Origin: Myroides profundi
GTDB lineage: Bacteria; Bacteroidota; Bacteroidia; Flavobacteriales; Flavobacteriaceae
Assembly: GCF_000833025.1 (NCBI RefSeq)
Contig: NZ_CP010817.1
Location: 248,001-312,000 of the forward strand
DNA: 64,000 nt
Reading direction: 5' to 3'
A program made the position numbers and the translations under genes. Each line of letters opens with the position of its first letter. The stretch's first letter is position 1. This document shows positions 35,978 to 44,328 of the stretch, in pieces. Below the pieces are notes generated by a model. That model was not told where the DNA came from. It saw only the letters and a list, made by a program, of their open reading frames with translations, and made no database searches.

Positions 35978-36595
35978 ATGATGAAGCAATTATATTTCGC
36001 AATGCTTGCTGTGCTATTCAGCGCTCTAAGTTTTGCACAAACTAAGATTGGTACATCACCAGATATAAATAAGGATGCCATGCTAGAAGTAGAGTCTACT
36101 GATAAGGGATTATTATTACCCAGAGTAGAGCTTACATCCACTGTATTAGCGAAGCCTTTAAGTGCTCACGTAGCAGGTATGACAGTGTATAATACGAAGG
36201 GAGTTAATGATGTAGTCGTTGGGTTCTATTATAATGATGGAAAGAAATGGCAGCAGATGGTGACGAAAGATTATAAGGCGGTGAAGTTCTTCTATATGCC
36301 TTCTATTGTATTTGATACTTCAGAAGACAGAGCAGGACAAACGATGAACTTATTTGAAGAATATAAGAAGCAATTCTCTTTACAGAATAGTAATCACTTT
36401 GTCAGCGAAGGAGCTCCTACTACAGGTATTCCTTATTTTGAGAAGCCGACAGACTTATACTATTATGTGACGAGTTATGATACAGATGTCTTTACGATAA
36501 AGTCAATATCTAAAGAAGGTGTGATGACTTATGATGTAAAGGCAGCAGCAACAGACTGTACGATTATGAATATCATATTCGTAGTGAAAGACTAA
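35978..36595 (+). CDS. Short secreted protein with the same GIGT...LPR-type module
   Basis: The 205-residue protein has a signal peptide (to about residue 21, LSFAQ). Its N-terminal module contains TKIGTSPDINKDAMLEVES, KGLLLPRVEL and GFYYNDGKKWQQMV, and is clearly related to the N-terminus of the 565-residue neighbour. The C-terminal half has a single domain without recognised motifs and one Cys. Tandem ATGs occur at the start. It sits directly after a terminator and 17 bases before the CHU_C gene. Function is unknown. Confidence 0.72.
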   Translation: MMKQLYFAMLAVLFSALSFAQTKIGTSPDINKDAMLEVESTDKGLLLPRVELTSTVLAKPLSAHVAGMTVYNTKGVNDVVVGFYYNDGKKWQQMVTKDYKAVKFFYMPSIVFDTSEDRAGQTMNLFEEYKKQFSLQNSNHFVSEGAPTTGIPYFEKPTDLYYYVTSYDTDVFTIKSISKEGVMTYDVKAAATDCTIMNIIFVVKD

Positions 36596-36612
36596 TACTA
36601 GCGATAGAAGGA

Positions 36613-37860
36613 ATGAAGATATATTTGAGATTACTACTGTGTATGGTGATGCTACCGACTATAATTTATAGTCAGGCAGTGAATAAGGGTATGTTTTATA
36701 TTAAACCAGGTTCTATGGTCTCTGTGTATTATACGCTAGAGAACCAAGGAGAAGGAGATTTTAGAAATAACGGTGAACTTTACTTACATCGTGACCTTGT
36801 GAATAACGGTAAAATATTTGACTATAAAGGAAAAACTCCTCAAGGAAAGACTTTTCTTATCGGAACTGCGAAACAAACCATAGAAGGACAGACAGGAGCT
36901 CATTTTAATACCTTGATTCTAAATAATCCTGTAAGGAATAGAGCCTTTGATATAAAGACTGCTGTGAGTATTGCAGGAGCAGTAGAGTTCTCTCAGGGTA
37001 TCGCTAAGGTAGATTCTCTTCAGGGAGCTTTTACTTTCTTAAATAAATCTAAGGTTCTTCAGGTTAGTGATATTTCCCATATCGAAGGAGAAGTAGAGAA
37101 AGAAGGAAATGAAGAGTTTATCTATCCTAAAGGAGATAAAGGATTTTATAGACAAGCAATAATATCTGCTCCTAAACATCAGAAAGATATCTTCGTAGGT
37201 AAATATAGCTTAGATGATAAGCAGTTTTTTAAAGTCAGAAATGCGAGTGCTGGGATAGTTGATAAGTTAAACACCAGAGAGTATTGGCTGATAGAGCATG
37301 CACAGACTACTACTAGTGACATCGTGCTTACCTTGACTTGGGATGAGCGTACCACGCCTAAAGAGATTTATGAGCATGCAGCTGATAATCTACATATTTT
37401 GAGATGGGATGCTGTAGAACAGTTATGGGTAGATGAAGGGGGTATAGTAGACTTAGAGAATAAGACTGTGACTACACCTACGTCATTAGAAAAGTACGGT
37501 TTCTTTACACTAGGGACAGTGAGAAAAGATAAGATGTTGAAGGGAGATGTAGTGATCTATAACTTCGTTAGCGCGAATGGTGATGGCGACAATGACTTCT
37601 TCAGAATAGACAATATTCAACGATACCCAAATAATCGTGTCGAAATATTTAATAGATGGGGTGTCAAGGTATACGAGACTGCTAATTATAACAGTAGTGG
37701 TAATACATTTAGAGGATACTCAGATGGTAGAGTGACGATAAAGAAGAATGAATTATTACCGACAGGTACCTATTTCTATATTGTCTCTTATGAGCATACA
37801 GATGATAGAGGATCTAGTATGATTAAGAAAACGGGATACCTACATTTAGAAACAAACTAG
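36613..37860 (+). CDS. Secreted protein with CHU_C/T9SS type B C-terminal domain
   Basis: The 415-residue protein has a signal peptide (to about residue 20, IIYSQ), a central region of about 280 residues and a C-terminal domain (about 312-413). That domain has the gliding-motility-associated CHU_C pattern: ANGDGDNDFFRI, RYPNNRVEIFNRWGVKVYE and LPTGTYFYIV. This domain directs secretion by the type IX system, and related proteins end up on the surface. It is the only clear T9SS signal in the four-gene cluster. It may act as an anchor or assembly partner for the other three, but that is inference. Confidence 0.85.
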   Translation: MKIYLRLLLCMVMLPTIIYSQAVNKGMFYIKPGSMVSVYYTLENQGEGDFRNNGELYLHRDLVNNGKIFDYKGKTPQGKTFLIGTAKQTIEGQTGAHFNTLILNNPVRNRAFDIKTAVSIAGAVEFSQGIAKVDSLQGAFTFLNKSKVLQVSDISHIEGEVEKEGNEEFIYPKGDKGFYRQAIISAPKHQKDIFVGKYSLDDKQFFKVRNASAGIVDKLNTREYWLIEHAQTTTSDIVLTLTWDERTTPKEIYEHAADNLHILRWDAVEQLWVDEGGIVDLENKTVTTPTSLEKYGFFTLGTVRKDKMLKGDVVIYNFVSANGDGDNDFFRIDNIQRYPNNRVEIFNRWGVKVYETANYNSSGNTFRGYSDGRVTIKKNELLPTGTYFYIVSYEHTDDRGSSMIKKTGYLHLETN

Positions 37861-37914
37861 CTCAATGAAGAGAACTTTTTGTTGAGATTTTTATATACCT
37901 TACCGTAGTTAAAG

Positions 37915-37949
37915 AGAGCTAAGACAGTGTGTTTTGGCTCTTTTTTTTA
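37915..37949 (+). terminator. Terminator after the surface-protein cluster
   Basis: An 8-bp stem with one G-U pair (AGAGCTAA with TTGGCTCT) and a run of T lies 55-90 bases after the CHU_C gene stop. It closes the cluster. Confidence 0.65.
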
Positions 37950-38133
37950 TTGTAGTATCAATAAGAGGGTAAAAATGTAATAAAACAAATAATATCAGAA
38001 AGGATACTATATGTTAAATATTTGAATATTATACTAAATTGTTAAGAAAAAGTATCTTTTTAATCTATTTATACCGCCCTATCTTTGTATAGTATATGAT
38101 AGAGTAGTAGGCTAGATATAAGAATAAAGAACA

Positions 38134-38496
38134 CTATACTATAGGAGGGGGATCTACTAAGGGTATATATGGTGTTGAATGGATGACATGTTTATAGTAG
38201 AAAGGACTGTAGTTATACGTGACTTTTTGTTTCGCATAGATTGCTAGCTCTATTTGATTGATAAAGAAAGTCTCACAGGCTATCGTAGTTACCTTATGTG
38301 TATCAGTATCCTTCGTATTGGGATTAGACGAATGTGAGGTGTTTTTATAAACAGTATACACATACATATTAGCAGTAGGACAGTACATTAATTTTTTGTC
38401 ACATGTCTGTTCCACAGAGAAGTTAATTTTCTCTGCCCCAAACAAGGCAAAAATAATAATGAGTAGCCAGGCGATATGTCTGTTGTAAGTATTCAT
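38134..38496 (-). CDS. Small exported or membrane-anchored protein of unknown function
   Basis: The 120-residue product has a short hydrophobic segment (about 8-22) that could be a signal or anchor. The rest is polar, with three Cys (about residues 32, 39 and 73) and a Pro-rich end (PLVDPPPIV). I do not recognise a family. The -7 box lies only seven bases from the ATG, so the message may be leaderless. It diverges from a GNAT gene. Confidence 0.55.
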   Translation of the reverse strand: MNTYNRHIAWLLIIIFALFGAEKINFSVEQTCDKKLMYCPTANMYVYTVYKNTSHSSNPNTKDTDTHKVTTIACETFFINQIELAIYAKQKVTYNYSPFYYKHVIHSTPYIPLVDPPPIV

Positions 38497-38503
38497 CTAG
38501 TCA

Positions 38504-38515
38504 CAAATATATTTG
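38504..38515. promoter_or_regulatory. Palindromic double -7 element between divergent genes
   Basis: CAAATATATTTG is a perfect palindrome that reads TATATTTG on both strands. It lies between the small exported protein (start 38496) and the GNAT gene (start 38578), so one sequence could serve as the -7 box in both directions. Confidence 0.5.
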
Positions 38516-38577
38516 TTTCTAGATTACTTTATAGAACAGTTGTTAAATAAGAAAGGTTTTTTAACATATTTTGAATA

Positions 38578-39057
38578 ATGAAAGAGAAAGTTTTATTTTT
38601 TAAAGTCTTAACTCAAGAAGAGGCGGTAGAAATAGCTTATAATTGGAAGTATGAAGGAGTATTGAGCTTTTATAATATGACTTCAGACTTAGAGGACTTA
38701 CATAACTTTTTAGATAAGAATATGAGAGGGCAGAATACCTTCAGCGTACGCACACAGCGAGAGAAGGATATTATAGCCTATTTCTATTATGATTTAGTAG
38801 ATAATAACACAGCCGAAATAGTATTAGGAATTAACCCTATCTATCTGCATAAAGGATATGGTAGTGAGATCATACAGTATGCTGAAGAAGCTCTACACGA
38901 ACGCAAGGCTATACAGAAAATAACTGTAGCCGTAGCGAAGTTTAATACCTTAGGAGTTGACTTCTATCAAAACCTTGGATATTCTAGCGTAGGTAAATTT
39001 GAGAATTATACCAACGGCGGACTGTACACTTTCTTGAAGATGGAGAAGAAACTATAA
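38578..39057 (+). CDS. GNAT family N-acetyltransferase
   Basis: The 159-residue protein has the GNAT fold. The acetyl-CoA loop region is IYLHKGYGSEIIQYAEEAL (about 100-118; the usual Q/RxxGxG/A appears as HKGYGS), followed by the late strand and FYQNLGYSSVGKF. The acceptor substrate is unknown. It converges with the MFS gene, leaving a gap of only three bases and no terminator. Confidence 0.85.
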   Translation: MKEKVLFFKVLTQEEAVEIAYNWKYEGVLSFYNMTSDLEDLHNFLDKNMRGQNTFSVRTQREKDIIAYFYYDLVDNNTAEIVLGINPIYLHKGYGSEIIQYAEEALHERKAIQKITVAVAKFNTLGVDFYQNLGYSSVGKFENYTNGGLYTFLKMEKKL

Positions 39058-39060
39058 CGT

Positions 39061-40287
39061 TTATTTCTCAGCCATTTTTTTGACAGAATAGTTTAGTCCT
39101 AGAGCAGCTACGATTACTAATGCAGCTGTACCTAGCCATAAGACATCATACCCTAGAGTAGAAGCTACCTTTGTCCCTAGGATAGGTGAGATAATAAATC
39201 CGATAGCGAAGGTTAGCCCATTCACTCCCATATAAGCACCTTTATTCTTGCTACCAGCACGCATAGCTGTCACAGTTGAGGTAAATGGCATCGCTAACAT
39301 CTCAGATACACATAAGATCGTCATAGAGATATAAATAGCTATATAACTATAGTCAAAGGCAAGCATACCGTATCCTAATGCACTAATCATAACCCCGTAG
39401 AAGATAGTCTGTCTGATCGTAAAGAACTTCTCTGCGACATGCACTAATAACATCTCTGTCAAGAAGATTAATAGTCCACTGTATCCTAAGATAAGTCCTA
39501 TCTCTACTTCATCCAGCCCTACAGCTTTTTCATAGAATATAGGTAGTGTACTTAATAGTTGTAAGAAGGCGATAGAGTATAACGTACAGAATACACTGTA
39601 TATTAAGAACATCTTATCCTTATACGGAGATTTATTAGAGACATCCTCTACCTCATTTAACTCAGTGATATCTTCTTGTTCTAATAATAATTCTTTGTTT
39701 GTCTTTCTATTTCTAAAGAAGTAGATGAATACGACAGCTGCTAGAAATGCCGCAGTAGCATTCACGTAGAATAATAGCGCATACGAGATTGCAGCTAGAA
39801 TACCTCCCATAGCAGGGCCAATAGAGAATCCTAAGTTCACTGCCATTCTGTTTAGAGAGAAGGCACGTGTGATATTCTCTGGTTTAGCATACATGGTGAT
39901 GGCTACAGAGTTCGCTGGTCTAAACATTTCGCTGACAGCACTCTGTAATAACATCATCAGTGCTAGACTGACTACAGATGTGAAGTGTGGTAACATGATA
40001 AATACAGGTATACTACCTAGTAAGCTTAGATACTGTACTTTATAGTTACCTATCTTATCGGTTACCCATCCACCTACAGTAGTCCCTATAATAGAACCAA
40101 CCCCAAAACAGGCTAATACATACCCTGTCTGTTCTTGACTAAAGTGAAGTTCTTTTGTCATATATACACCTAAGAATGGCAATACCATGGACCCCGATCT
40201 ATTGATTAACATTACAATTGCTAGCATCCATGATGCTGATGATAAACCTTTGTAAGAGTCGATATAGATTTGAGCTATTTTTTTCAT
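39061..40287 (-). CDS. MFS transporter
   Basis: The 408-residue protein has about 12 membrane segments in two halves. The central loop (about 195-225) is charged and contains ELNEVEDVSNKS. The GVGSIIGTTVGGWVTDKIGNYK segment after helix 2 is the MFS motif A region. It is probably a drug or sugar/metabolite exporter, but the substrate cannot be read. It follows tdk by 22 bases and may be co-transcribed with it. Confidence 0.87.
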   Translation of the reverse strand: MKKIAQIYIDSYKGLSSASWMLAIVMLINRSGSMVLPFLGVYMTKELHFSQEQTGYVLACFGVGSIIGTTVGGWVTDKIGNYKVQYLSLLGSIPVFIMLPHFTSVVSLALMMLLQSAVSEMFRPANSVAITMYAKPENITRAFSLNRMAVNLGFSIGPAMGGILAAISYALLFYVNATAAFLAAVVFIYFFRNRKTNKELLLEQEDITELNEVEDVSNKSPYKDKMFLIYSVFCTLYSIAFLQLLSTLPIFYEKAVGLDEVEIGLILGYSGLLIFLTEMLLVHVAEKFFTIRQTIFYGVMISALGYGMLAFDYSYIAIYISMTILCVSEMLAMPFTSTVTAMRAGSKNKGAYMGVNGLTFAIGFIISPILGTKVASTLGYDVLWLGTAALVIVAALGLNYSVKKMAEK

Positions 40288-40309
40288 AGGTGTAGTGGTC
40301 GTTTAAGAA

Positions 40310-40942
40310 TTATTCTATTTGTTCTGGCGGTATTGTATTTTGTTTTTCTGATTTTGATATATCTACACCTCGCAGTGCATTGAAATAAGCTGCTCTACTC
40401 AGCGGCTCGTATTCTTGTGTTTCTCCTAACATGACGATATCCTCACTAGCAGCCTTTCTGAAGCTATAATTAGCAAGATTTCCTGATCTAGTACAGATAG
40501 CATGTACTTTAGTCACATACTCTGCCGTAGCCATTAAGTAAGGCATTGGTCCAAAGGGATTTCCTTTAAAGTCCATATCTAGTCCAGCTACGATCACTCT
40601 GATACCTGAGTTAGCAAGGTCATTACATACCCTTACGATCTCTTCATCGAAGAATTGGGCTTCATCTATTCCTACCACATCACATCCATCAGCTAATAAT
40701 CTGATATGTGCTGCAGAAGGTACAGGCGTAGACCTAATCTCATTAGAATCATGAGATACGACGAACTCATCATGATATCTAGTATCGATAGCAGGTTTAA
40801 AAATTTCGACTTTTTGTTTGGCAAATTTGGCTCTTTTCAGTCTGCGAATCAGTTCTTCAGTCTTACCAGAGAACATAGAACCACAGATAACTTCGATCCA
40901 ACCAAATTGTTCTTTGTTATTAACGGGATTTTCGAGAAACAT
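40310..40942 (-). CDS. tdk: Thymidine kinase, type II
   Basis: This enzyme phosphorylates thymidine for nucleotide salvage. The 210-residue protein has Walker A GSMFSGKT (21-28), IDEAQFF with the catalytic Glu94, and the lasso segment near SRAAYFNAL (182-190). Most type II kinases hold a Zn with four Cys/His; here only Cys150 remains of that set, so this form probably lacks the Zn site. Length is otherwise normal. Confidence 0.94.
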   Translation of the reverse strand: MFLENPVNNKEQFGWIEVICGSMFSGKTEELIRRLKRAKFAKQKVEIFKPAIDTRYHDEFVVSHDSNEIRSTPVPSAAHIRLLADGCDVVGIDEAQFFDEEIVRVCNDLANSGIRVIVAGLDMDFKGNPFGPMPYLMATAEYVTKVHAICTRSGNLANYSFRKAASEDIVMLGETQEYEPLSRAAYFNALRGVDISKSEKQNTIPPEQIE

Positions 40943-40980
40943 TTTGTAAATTTCAAGCTGAAACCAGCGGTTTTTTCTGT

Positions 40981-41003
40981 TATTTTTGTATGGAGCAAAT
41001 TTA
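40981..41003. promoter_or_regulatory. Overlapping divergent promoters of tdk and the acidic-protein operon
   Basis: The plus-strand TATTTTTG (40981-40988) points towards the gene at 41045 and the minus-strand TAAATTTG (41003-40996) points towards tdk. Seven bases separate the boxes. The same arrangement occurs between pdxA and ribE. Confidence 0.55.
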
Positions 41004-41044
41004 TCAAAAAAAGCTCGTCAATTTACTAATGCAAAATAAAAGTT

Positions 41045-42445
41045 ATGAAGAAAGTCTTAGAAGGAGAGTTGTTAAGTCTGGCTCATCGTGTATTACAATT
41101 GAAAGACAAGGAAGTAGATAGTTTATATAGAGAAGCTAAAGAATTATATGAGAAGCTTACCATCTTAAAATTCTATCAAGATCATTTTGAAGCAGGGTTA
41201 ATGAAAGAAGTTTCTCCTGAGCAATTGGACGATGCGCTAAAAGCAATGGCTATTAATGATTCGAATTCAAATACTGTGGATGAGGTAGTACGTCACCAGA
41301 TGCCTATAGATCTAGTGGAAGAAGAATACCCTATCGTTGCAGAAACTGAAAAAGAGGCAATTAATACTATAGATGATAGCCTTCTTGCGGATAAAGTGAA
41401 TAAAATAGCACCTGAGGTGGTAGAAGAACCTTCTATTATTCAGAAAACAGTAGTCTATGACGAACCATTTATTACAGATGTGTATATAGATGATAGTGCA
41501 AATGAAGCGGATGATGCTCAACTTCACCATTATTTAGATCAACATGAGGCTATGCTAAAACAGCTAGATGAACGTGAGGTAATCGCTAATATCGAAGTAG
41601 AAAATCCTGTGGTAGAAGAAGAGGTAGTAGCGCATATCACAGCTGAAATACCTGTAGTAGAGCAAGAAGTAAAGGAAGAGGAAGAAGACGAAAATGATGA
41701 TATCGAAGTAACTACTTTCTATGAAGAAGAAGTTGTGGTAAAGGAAGAAGTGATAGAAACACCAATACCATCTATTGTAGAAGCTGTTAAAGAGGAGAGC
41801 ATTGAGGAGGCATTAGTAAATATAAACGAACAGTTCGCTCCTGCTAAAATAGAAGAAACAATAGAGGAAACTATGATTACTTCTACCTATAAAGTAGAAG
41901 AAGAAGTAAAAACAGTAACAGAGAATAAACCAAATACGGATGATCCTTTCTTTGGATTCGACTTCAGTGATGTAGAATTCGTAAGAGTAGAGGATGTTGA
42001 TAAGCAAGAGGTACAGAAGTTTGAGACAGAGTTTGTACCTAAAGAACCTGTTGTAGAAGCTAGCTTTACACAGCCAGAACCTATCGCTCCTGTAGAAGAG
42101 AAAATCCAAAATACCGTAGAGCCTGCTGTGCCACAGAACACATTATTTAATGTTGAGCACACTTCTGTACGCGAACCAAAGATCAATAAACCTAAATCTA
42201 TTAATGATATTTATAGCTCTACTATCGTAGTAGGCTTGAATGACCGTATTGCTTTCGAGAGACATTTGTTTAACGGAAGTGCAGAAGATTTTAATAGAGT
42301 ATTATCACAGTTAAATACAGTGAGCTCTTTTGATGAGGCAAATAGCTTAATAGATCATTTAGTAAAACCAGAATACAATAACTGGGAAGGAAAAGAAGAA
42401 TACGAAGAACGCTTTATGACGTTAGTAGAAAAACGTTTTATATAA
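41045..42445 (+). CDS. Acidic protein of unknown function, upstream of rsmI
   Basis: The 466-residue protein has a helical N-terminal region (1-about 60) and a long low-complexity acidic middle rich in Glu and Val (about 90-345). The C-terminal domain is well ordered (about 385-466), with SINDIYSSTIVVGLNDRIAF and YNNWEGKEEYEERFM. No family is recognised. Its position directly before rsmI (2-base gap) and the conserved-looking ends suggest a real, probably conserved cytosolic protein. The middle may be a disordered spacer. Confidence 0.75.
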   Translation: MKKVLEGELLSLAHRVLQLKDKEVDSLYREAKELYEKLTILKFYQDHFEAGLMKEVSPEQLDDALKAMAINDSNSNTVDEVVRHQMPIDLVEEEYPIVAETEKEAINTIDDSLLADKVNKIAPEVVEEPSIIQKTVVYDEPFITDVYIDDSANEADDAQLHHYLDQHEAMLKQLDEREVIANIEVENPVVEEEVVAHITAEIPVVEQEVKEEEEDENDDIEVTTFYEEEVVVKEEVIETPIPSIVEAVKEESIEEALVNINEQFAPAKIEETIEETMITSTYKVEEEVKTVTENKPNTDDPFFGFDFSDVEFVRVEDVDKQEVQKFETEFVPKEPVVEASFTQPEPIAPVEEKIQNTVEPAVPQNTLFNVEHTSVREPKINKPKSINDIYSSTIVVGLNDRIAFERHLFNGSAEDFNRVLSQLNTVSSFDEANSLIDHLVKPEYNNWEGKEEYEERFMTLVEKRFI

Positions 42446-42447
42446 TT

Positions 42448-43122
42448 ATGGGGAAACTTTACTTGGTACCTACACCAATTGGAAATTTAGAAGATATGAC
42501 GTATCGTGCAATAAAAGTATTGCAAGAAGTAGATTATATCTTAGCAGAAGACACACGTAATAGTGGAAAACTATTAAAGCATTTTGAAATCTCTACACCG
42601 ATGTTTAGTCATCATATGCATAATGAGCATAAGACTGTAGAAGGATTAGTAAAGAGAATGCAAGCAGGAGAGACCTTCGCACTGATATCAGATGCAGGTA
42701 CACCTGCTATCTCAGATCCAGGATTTTTATTGACACGTGCGTGTGTAGAGCATGGTGTAGAAGTAGAGTGTCTACCAGGAGCAACAGCATTCGTTCCTGC
42801 ATTAGTGAATAGTGGTTTGCCAAATGATAAGTTTGTTTTTGAAGGGTTCTTACCTGATAAGAAAGGAAGACAGACGAGATATCTAATTCTAGCAGAAGAG
42901 ACTAGAACGATGATCCTTTATGTATCTCCTCATAAGTTAGTAAAGACATTAGGAGAGTTTAAAGAATACTTCGGAGAAGATAGACAAGTATCTGTCTCTA
43001 GAGAATTGTCTAAACTACATGAAGAGACCGTAAGAGGTACAGTGGTAGAAGTGTTAGCTCATTTCGAAGCGAAGCCTCCTAAAGGTGAGATCGTAGTGAT
43101 CGTAGCTGGAAAAAGTAAATAA
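42448..43122 (+). CDS. rsmI: 16S rRNA (cytidine(1402)-2'-O)-methyltransferase
   Basis: RsmI methylates C1402 of 16S rRNA. The 224-residue protein has the start MGKLYLVPTPIGNLEDMT, the AEDTRNSGKLL motif and the tetrapyrrole-methylase-type AdoMet segment LISDAGTPAISDPG. It is somewhat shorter at the C-terminus than the E. coli enzyme. Two bases separate it from the upstream gene. Confidence 0.94.
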   Translation: MGKLYLVPTPIGNLEDMTYRAIKVLQEVDYILAEDTRNSGKLLKHFEISTPMFSHHMHNEHKTVEGLVKRMQAGETFALISDAGTPAISDPGFLLTRACVEHGVEVECLPGATAFVPALVNSGLPNDKFVFEGFLPDKKGRQTRYLILAEETRTMILYVSPHKLVKTLGEFKEYFGEDRQVSVSRELSKLHEETVRGTVVEVLAHFEAKPPKGEIVVIVAGKSK

Positions 43123-43166
43123 GAAATAGCTACCTGTCTTAGCAGATAGATTATTACAGTATAGAG

Positions 43167-43202
43167 AATTGCCCATAGCAGATTGTTATGGGCAATTTTT
43201 TT
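43167..43202 (+). terminator. Intrinsic terminator after rsmI
   Basis: A perfect 11-bp stem (43167-43177 with 43187-43197), a 9-base loop and a T run lie 44 bases beyond the rsmI stop. Confidence 0.88.
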
Positions 43203-43878
43203 GTTTAAAATCGAGTGATGTGTTTTGTGGTGAACGTAGTCTAATAGTCTAGTTTATGATAGGAAAAGGCAACCTCTTCAATACCGCTACAAGATTACTT
43301 CAACAGTTCTTCAAGAAAGAGCCTTCTAACTAGAGCAATCTTGGGGAAATGTTGAAGAAGTGTTGAAGAGAATGCTAATAATGCTTGTATTCAGTGACTT
43401 GAGGAGTAATAGACGCTAGATTTTTTTATAATTGGGTTTTATTATAATTTATTGATTATTAATATGGTATTGAATTTTATTCACGTTATGAGGTGTGAAA
43501 AAGTGACGGGTTTTTTATAGTTTTTAGCCTGAATAAAGCTTTTTAGTAGGGATTTTGATAAAAAGTAGCGCATAAAAGGTATTGTATTAAACAAAAAAGC
43601 TTCTTTTGAGGTCATAAAAGAGGAAATTTAGTCAAAGAAAGTGTTTTAGACTAAAAAAATGAATATGCATATAAAGGACTTTTTATAGCGGTATACTTTA
43701 TATTGTTATGTACATATTGTCTTGTATGTAGCGAAGTGCAGTATAGAGTTTATCTGTTTAGCGAATAATTTTGTTACAAGGATTAATTGTTAGGCTATAT
43801 AAGATCGTGAGAGGAGGGTTGAGCATTAGATTCTCTTTTTGCGTCTTCTTTAACTAGTGAACATTGATTTTTTTTTGA
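43203..43878. repeat. Gene-free stretch with a 17-base inverted repeat
   Basis: No gene is visible in this AT-rich gap of about 675 bases. The arms 43298-43314 and 43352-43368 are reverse complements at 16 of 17 positions, around a 37-base spacer; the spacer is enriched in G and C compared with its flanks. The rest shows nothing recognisable until the promoter of osmC. Confidence 0.55.
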
Positions 43879-43886
43879 TACATTTG
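43879..43886 (+). promoter_or_regulatory. -7 element of osmC-recJ
   Basis: TACATTTG matches TAnnTTTG and lies 16 bases before the ATG at 43903. The upstream TTG is not at the usual spacing. Confidence 0.5.
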
Positions 43887-43902
43887 ATAAAAACAGAACA
43901 TT

Positions 43903-44325
43903 ATGTCACATAAAGTAACTACAAGTTGGATAGAAAACATGCAATTCGAATCAACTAATCCAAGTGGAGGAACGATTAGAATAGATGCAGGCCCAGAAAA
44001 TGGAGGAGATAATAAAGGTCTAAGACCTAAAGCATTAATGTTGTCTGCTTTAGCAGGATGTTCAGGATTAGATGTAGCATCACTGATTAAGAAAATGAGA
44101 TTAGATGTTGCTGATTTTAAAATAGAGACAGAAGGATTACTTACAGATGCAGATCCAGCTACTTATCATACTGTGATAGTAGAGTATCACTTCTATGGTG
44201 CTAATCTAGATGAGGCGAAGCTAAAAAAAGCAGTTGATTTATCTATCGAGAAGTATTGTGGTGTAATGGATATGTTTAAAGAATTTGCTGAAGTTAAAAC
44301 TAGTATTCATTATCATAAAGAGTAA
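43903..44325 (+). CDS. OsmC/Ohr family protein
   Basis: The 140-residue protein has the two reactive cysteines of the OsmC family, Cys53 in LAGCSGLDV and Cys119 in EKYCGVMDM. The family reduces organic hydroperoxides in other bacteria, so a peroxide-defence role is likely. Whether it is OsmC-like, Ohr-like or YhfA-like is not decided. It precedes recJ by three bases. Confidence 0.88.
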   Translation: MSHKVTTSWIENMQFESTNPSGGTIRIDAGPENGGDNKGLRPKALMLSALAGCSGLDVASLIKKMRLDVADFKIETEGLLTDADPATYHTVIVEYHFYGANLDEAKLKKAVDLSIEKYCGVMDMFKEFAEVKTSIHYHKE

Positions 44326-44328
44326 TTA

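Noticed and set aside
41312..42186. Open frames on the minus strand opposite the acidic protein gene
   Set aside because: They mirror biased Glu and Val codons and are Phe- or Ser-rich without structure.
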